A DNA stretch of 64,000 nucleotides from Candidatus Eisenbacteria bacterium (GTDB lineage Bacteria; Orphanbacterota; Orphanbacteria; Orphanbacterales; Orphanbacteraceae): assembly GCA_016930695.1 (NCBI GenBank), contig JAFGGD010000046.1, forward strand, positions 1 to 64,000. The letters are read 5' to 3'. Below the pieces are notes generated by a model, which did no database searches, was not told the DNA's origin, and worked only from the letters and a program-made list of their open reading frames with translations. The number at the start of each line of letters is the position of its first letter. The stretch's first letter is position 1. Below, in pieces: positions 60,979 to 64,000 of this stretch. Position numbers and translations under genes: made by a program.

Positions 60979-63165
60979 TCAGATCACCGGGAGCGCCTCC
61001 AGGCGTGCGTTCAGTTCGACGATACGGCTCTCCCTCTCCCGAATGCGCGCCTGCAGACCTTCCGACGTCTCGCCGGGAGGCGGCCCCTCGCGGAGGGTGC
61101 GGATCATCCGTTCACGCTCCCGCACGAGCCCGAACAACTCCGTTTCCCAGCGAACCCGCTCCTCCGGCGACGACGCGGTGTGGATCCCCGGGGACTCCTC
61201 GGCGGAGAGCGAGGATCCGTTCCCCACGCGGCGTAGTTCGGCGCGCAGGCTCGCGATAATCCGGTCCCGCTCCTTCAACGCTCGGTCGAGACCAAGCGCC
61301 CACTCGCCGCGCGCTTTCAGCTCTTTTTGCAGCTCCTCGACGCTCCGGTCCCGCTCCTTCACCGTCCGGTCCAGGTCGAGCGCCCACTTGCCGCGCTGCT
61401 CCACCTCGCGCCACAGCTTGATCCTCTCCTCCGATCGCCTGCCGATGTCGTCGGCGAGTCGAAGCACCAGATCGGACCGCTCGATCAGTTCCTCCTTCAG
61501 GCGGAGGGACCGCACCTCCGGCGTCAGGCGGCCGAGTAGGTTCCGGGCGAGCATGATCCGTTCGCCCCGCTTCTCCGGGTCTCCCTCGCCGCTCGCGGCG
61601 AGCGCCCCGTCCAGAAGGGTCCGGATCTCGTCCAGGTTCACTTCCTCCGGCGACGGGACCCAACCGCCCGCCTTCTCCCGAAGGGCGTTTTCGTCGCCGT
61701 CGAAAAGCGCGGAGAGTTCCCTTATCGGTTTGTGCAGCACGTTTTTCATGATCCAGAGCGCGCCGGTCTCGGTTCGGAAGTCCTTCGCCGAGGCCCGATA
61801 CGCCTCGTACCGGTAGGAGAGCGCCATCACCGCCGACCGCGGGATCGGATCGTAGAAGGCGAGTTCGTTCAGCATCTCCCAGAAAGAGGCGTAGTCCGGA
61901 TCGAAGGGGTCCGTGAGTCCCCTCTCCACCGCCATGTGCGTGATCGTGGAGTGGGGGAAGTAGGTGAGACGGCTCTGGCAGTAGTACCAGGCGCGATCGG
62001 GCCCGTTGAATCTGGTGTTCTTCTCCATGCGAAGCATCAGGTCGAGGGTCTCGCGCCGGTCGTCGTCGGTCTCGAAATTATTGGCCGTGATGAGATCGAT
62101 CTGGACGCGGCACTTGAGTCCCTTGAGCACCGAAGCCGCCTCGAGGATCTTCGCCCGAGGTGTCTTCCGGTTGAACACCTCGAAGAGCGTGCGCTCGCTG
62201 CCGGACTGCACGCCCATGGCGGTGTTGTTCAGGCCCGCGTCGACCAGCGCCTCCATCACGTCCTTCAACACGCGGCTCGGGTAGGTGTAGCACCAGAACG
62301 GGAGACCGATCTTCTCTTTGTATTGCCGGGCGAACTCGAGAGTCCACTCCCGGTTGAAATTGAAGAGGTCGTCGTAAATGGAGATCATCGTCGTGCCGGG
62401 GACCGCCTTCGCGCGTTCCATCTCGCCGATCACGCTCTCCACGCTCCTCTGGCGGCAATAGCGCTGGCCCCGGTACAGGTCGTGCACGTTCGAGTTGTGG
62501 CAGTACGTGCAGGCGAAAGGGCAACCACGGGAGGTGAGCATCGGATAGGCGCCCACGTCGTTGTCGTAGCGCCCGTCGTTCTCCTTCAGCTCGCCCCGCA
62601 CGATGGAGTATTTGTTGTCCGGCGCGTAGTCGATATAGGGGAGATCGGAAAGCTCCTCCTTGGTCACCAACCTCTCCAAAGGGTTCCGGACGATCTCCCC
62701 GCCGGATCGGTGCCACAGGTTCGGCACGTCCGGCGCCGCCGCCGCGAGGGAGCCGCGCTCGTCCATCAGGTCGAGCAGCCGGGGAAGCACGAAGTCCGCC
62801 TCGCCGATGCAAACCGCCTCGGCGCGTTCCATCGCCTCCTCGGGATCGGATGTGGCGCCGATTCCCCCCATCAGAATAGGGATGTCGAACCGCTCACGGA
62901 GCAGACCGGCCAGGTGCATCACCAACTCCCCCTGCACGGAACGGTAGGAGAAGCCGATCAGATCGGGGCGCAGCCTCGCGATGAGGTCCAGTAGGAGCCG
63001 TTCGTCGGCGGCGTGTCCCGGCTCCGCCGTGTAGCCGAACCGGGAGTGGTCGTACTCGCCGTAGCAAATCAGATGAAAAGCGTGCCTGTCCTTCACGAGC
63101 GACGAGAGCTGCCGCGCGCCCATGCAGCACCTGTCGTTGACGGTGATCACCGCGATACCGGCCAT
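60979..63165 (-). CDS. B12-binding radical SAM protein with coiled-coil tail
   Basis: 728 residues from the ATG at 63165 (MAGIAVITVNDRCCMGARQL) behind GGAGGAACTC. Residues 1-150 resemble a cobalamin-binding fold (PDLIGFSYRSVQGELVMHLA, IPILMGGIGAT); residues 215-430 are a radical SAM core with SRGCPFACTYCHNS as cluster site. Residues 580-728 are coiled coil, including two 28-residue units with WAL(D/G)LDR, the same unit as in the methyltransferase at 17178-18203. It has a sigma28-like promoter. A role in modifying a flagellar or surface glycan is inference from the shared tail and the setting. Confidence 0.85.
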   Translation of the reverse strand: MAGIAVITVNDRCCMGARQLSSLVKDRHAFHLICYGEYDHSRFGYTAEPGHAADERLLLDLIARLRPDLIGFSYRSVQGELVMHLAGLLRERFDIPILMGGIGATSDPEEAMERAEAVCIGEADFVLPRLLDLMDERGSLAAAAPDVPNLWHRSGGEIVRNPLERLVTKEELSDLPYIDYAPDNKYSIVRGELKENDGRYDNDVGAYPMLTSRGCPFACTYCHNSNVHDLYRGQRYCRQRSVESVIGEMERAKAVPGTTMISIYDDLFNFNREWTLEFARQYKEKIGLPFWCYTYPSRVLKDVMEALVDAGLNNTAMGVQSGSERTLFEVFNRKTPRAKILEAASVLKGLKCRVQIDLITANNFETDDDRRETLDLMLRMEKNTRFNGPDRAWYYCQSRLTYFPHSTITHMAVERGLTDPFDPDYASFWEMLNELAFYDPIPRSAVMALSYRYEAYRASAKDFRTETGALWIMKNVLHKPIRELSALFDGDENALREKAGGWVPSPEEVNLDEIRTLLDGALAASGEGDPEKRGERIMLARNLLGRLTPEVRSLRLKEELIERSDLVLRLADDIGRRSEERIKLWREVEQRGKWALDLDRTVKERDRSVEELQKELKARGEWALGLDRALKERDRIIASLRAELRRVGNGSSLSAEESPGIHTASSPEERVRWETELFGLVRERERMIRTLREGPPPGETSEGLQARIRERESRIVELNARLEALPVI

Positions 63166-63244
63166 GAGTTCCTCCCGCGCCGCTCGCCGGCGGCTCCCGA
63201 ATCGGGCACACCGGCCCGGAGCGTTCGATTCGCCTACACCCCGC

Positions 63245-63271
63245 GTATCGTCCGGGAAGGAGAAAAGTTGA
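63245..63271 (-). promoter_or_regulatory. candidate sigma28 promoter of the radical SAM gene
   Basis: Minus strand TCAACTTT (6 of 8), an 11-base spacer, GACGATAC (6 of 8 with GCCGATAA). It lies 80 bases before the ATG. The rest of the gap between this gene and the HDOD gene (63166-63432) shows no gene. Confidence 0.5.
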
Positions 63272-63432
63272 GCCGGATTGACGCGGTTTCGTTGAAAACG
63301 GCGAAGCTGTCTTTTGAAGCGGCGGCGAAGGAAGATCCCCGAACCACGAAGAGTTCTTCTTCCCTCCACGGCTCCGCGCGAGATTCTTTTTCCGGATATT
63401 TCCGTGAGAACGGGGAAAGGGGAGGATCGGGC

Positions 63433-64000
63433 TCAGACGCCGACGCGGACTTCGCCGGCGAAGAGGGTACGCGCCATCTCCAGGTCCTCCGAGACCTCAC
63501 CGGCGATCTCCTCCAAGGAGCTTTCGTCTTTGATCGGTTCCAGCTCGCGGCGCACCGTCGGGTTCGCTTTCCGCACGAGCGCGTCGAAGAGGACGGGAGG
63601 TTCGAACGACTCGGCCCGCGCGAGGATGTCCGCCGTATGGACGACCCAGATGAGGCGCTCCAGCTCCGGATCGGCGGTCGGCGAGCCGGTGGGCTCGTGA
63701 TGCCAGCGAACCGCTTCCACCAGCGACTCGGGGAACTTCCAGCGCCCCGCCGCCCATCCACCCACCTGGGCGTGGTCGAAACCGATGCTGTCCCTCTCGA
63801 GGCTGCGGGCCTCGTCTTCTCCGAGGAGCCACTCCTTCAGCTTCAGCCGGTCCTCCGGAAGTTCCCGGAGGATGAGGTTCTTGCCGATATCGTGCAGCAA
63901 CCCGGCGGTGAACGCCTCTTCCGGATCGACCCCTTGGGTGCGGCGCGAGAGCGAACGGCACCAGACCCCCACGTCGATCCCGTGGTTCCAGAGATGATGC
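63433..64000 (-). CDS. HDOD domain protein, C-terminal part (cut by window edge)
   Basis: The frame is open to the end of the window, so the start lies outside; 188 residues are visible. LWNHGIDVGVWCRSLSRRT and AGLLHDIGKNLILRELPEDR are the HD-like part of an HDOD domain, and VVHTADILARAE a later helix. It is a second HDOD protein next to the flagellar block, besides 4739-5704. Partner and output are not visible. Confidence 0.85.
   Translation of the reverse strand, partial: HHLWNHGIDVGVWCRSLSRRTQGVDPEEAFTAGLLHDIGKNLILRELPEDRLKLKEWLLGEDEARSLERDSIGFDHAQVGGWAAGRWKFPESLVEAVRWHHEPTGSPTADPELERLIWVVHTADILARAESFEPPVLFDALVRKANPTVRRELEPIKDESSLEEIAGEVSEDLEMARTLFAGEVRVGV

Noticed and set aside
1-64000. 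tRNA, rRNA, CRISPR arrays, insertion sequences, phage parts
   Set aside because: None was seen on reading; gene order is that of an intact flagellar cluster, with no transposase, integrase or direct-repeat array.

Overview
The window is a flagellar gene fortress from a high-GC bacterium with a Gram-negative type motor. FlgH and FlgI (L and P rings) and FlgA show an outer membrane. The mix of FlbD, FliW-CsrA, a TIGR02530-type protein, a MotE-like protein and a sigma54/sigma28 cascade is typical of deep-branching phyla rather than enterics. The phylum (something like Eisenbacteria or another FCB-side lineage) is a guess. Almost everything from 1 to 55.6 kb is on the minus strand, so transcription runs from high to low coordinates.

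Reading in the direction of transcription: positions 54403-51507 encode a FlrB-like sensor and a FlrC/NtrC-type sigma54 activator. A sigma54 promoter (51451-51466) then starts the basal body, export and switch operon: flgB, flgC, fliE-fliF-fliG-fliH-fliI-fliJ, motE-like, fliK, flgD, TIGR02530 gene, flgE, fliL-fliM-fliN-fliO-fliP-fliQ-fliR, flhB, flhA, fliA and three accessory genes. A second sigma54 promoter (28072-28087) starts flgF, flgG, flgA, flgH, flgI, flgJ, flgN, flgK, flgL, fliW and csrA, followed by four glycan-type transferases (19368-11640). A sigma28-like promoter (11584-11610) then drives flagellin, fliS, fliD, flgM, flbD, motA, motB, a second motB-like gene, an HDOD gene, a histidine kinase and a receiver-phosphofructokinase fusion. 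A chemoreceptor with its own sigma28-like promoter runs off the left edge.

From 54.8 to 63.2 kb lies a surface-modification block. It holds a zinc-ribbon methyltransferase (minus), a divergent pair of large plus-strand fusion proteins (sulfotransferase-GT2 and sulfotransferase-B12 radical SAM), and a convergent radical SAM protein with a coiled-coil tail. A sigma54 promoter (55901-55916) and sigma28-like promoters link this block to flagellar timing. The right edge cuts an HDOD gene.

The parts form a cascade: FlrB/FlrC with sigma54 make the hook-basal body, FliA and FlgM gate late genes, CsrA and FliW appear to control flagellin translation through a leader hairpin, and a large set of transferases probably decorates the filament or surface. 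The most unusual points are the REC-phosphofructokinase fusion with a degenerate receiver, the FlrB-like kinase with Arg in place of the phospho-accepting His, a MotB paralogue without the channel Asp, the csrA-fliW/flagellin leader pairing, and the sigma54-controlled sulfotransferase/radical SAM fusions that share a C-terminal domain.
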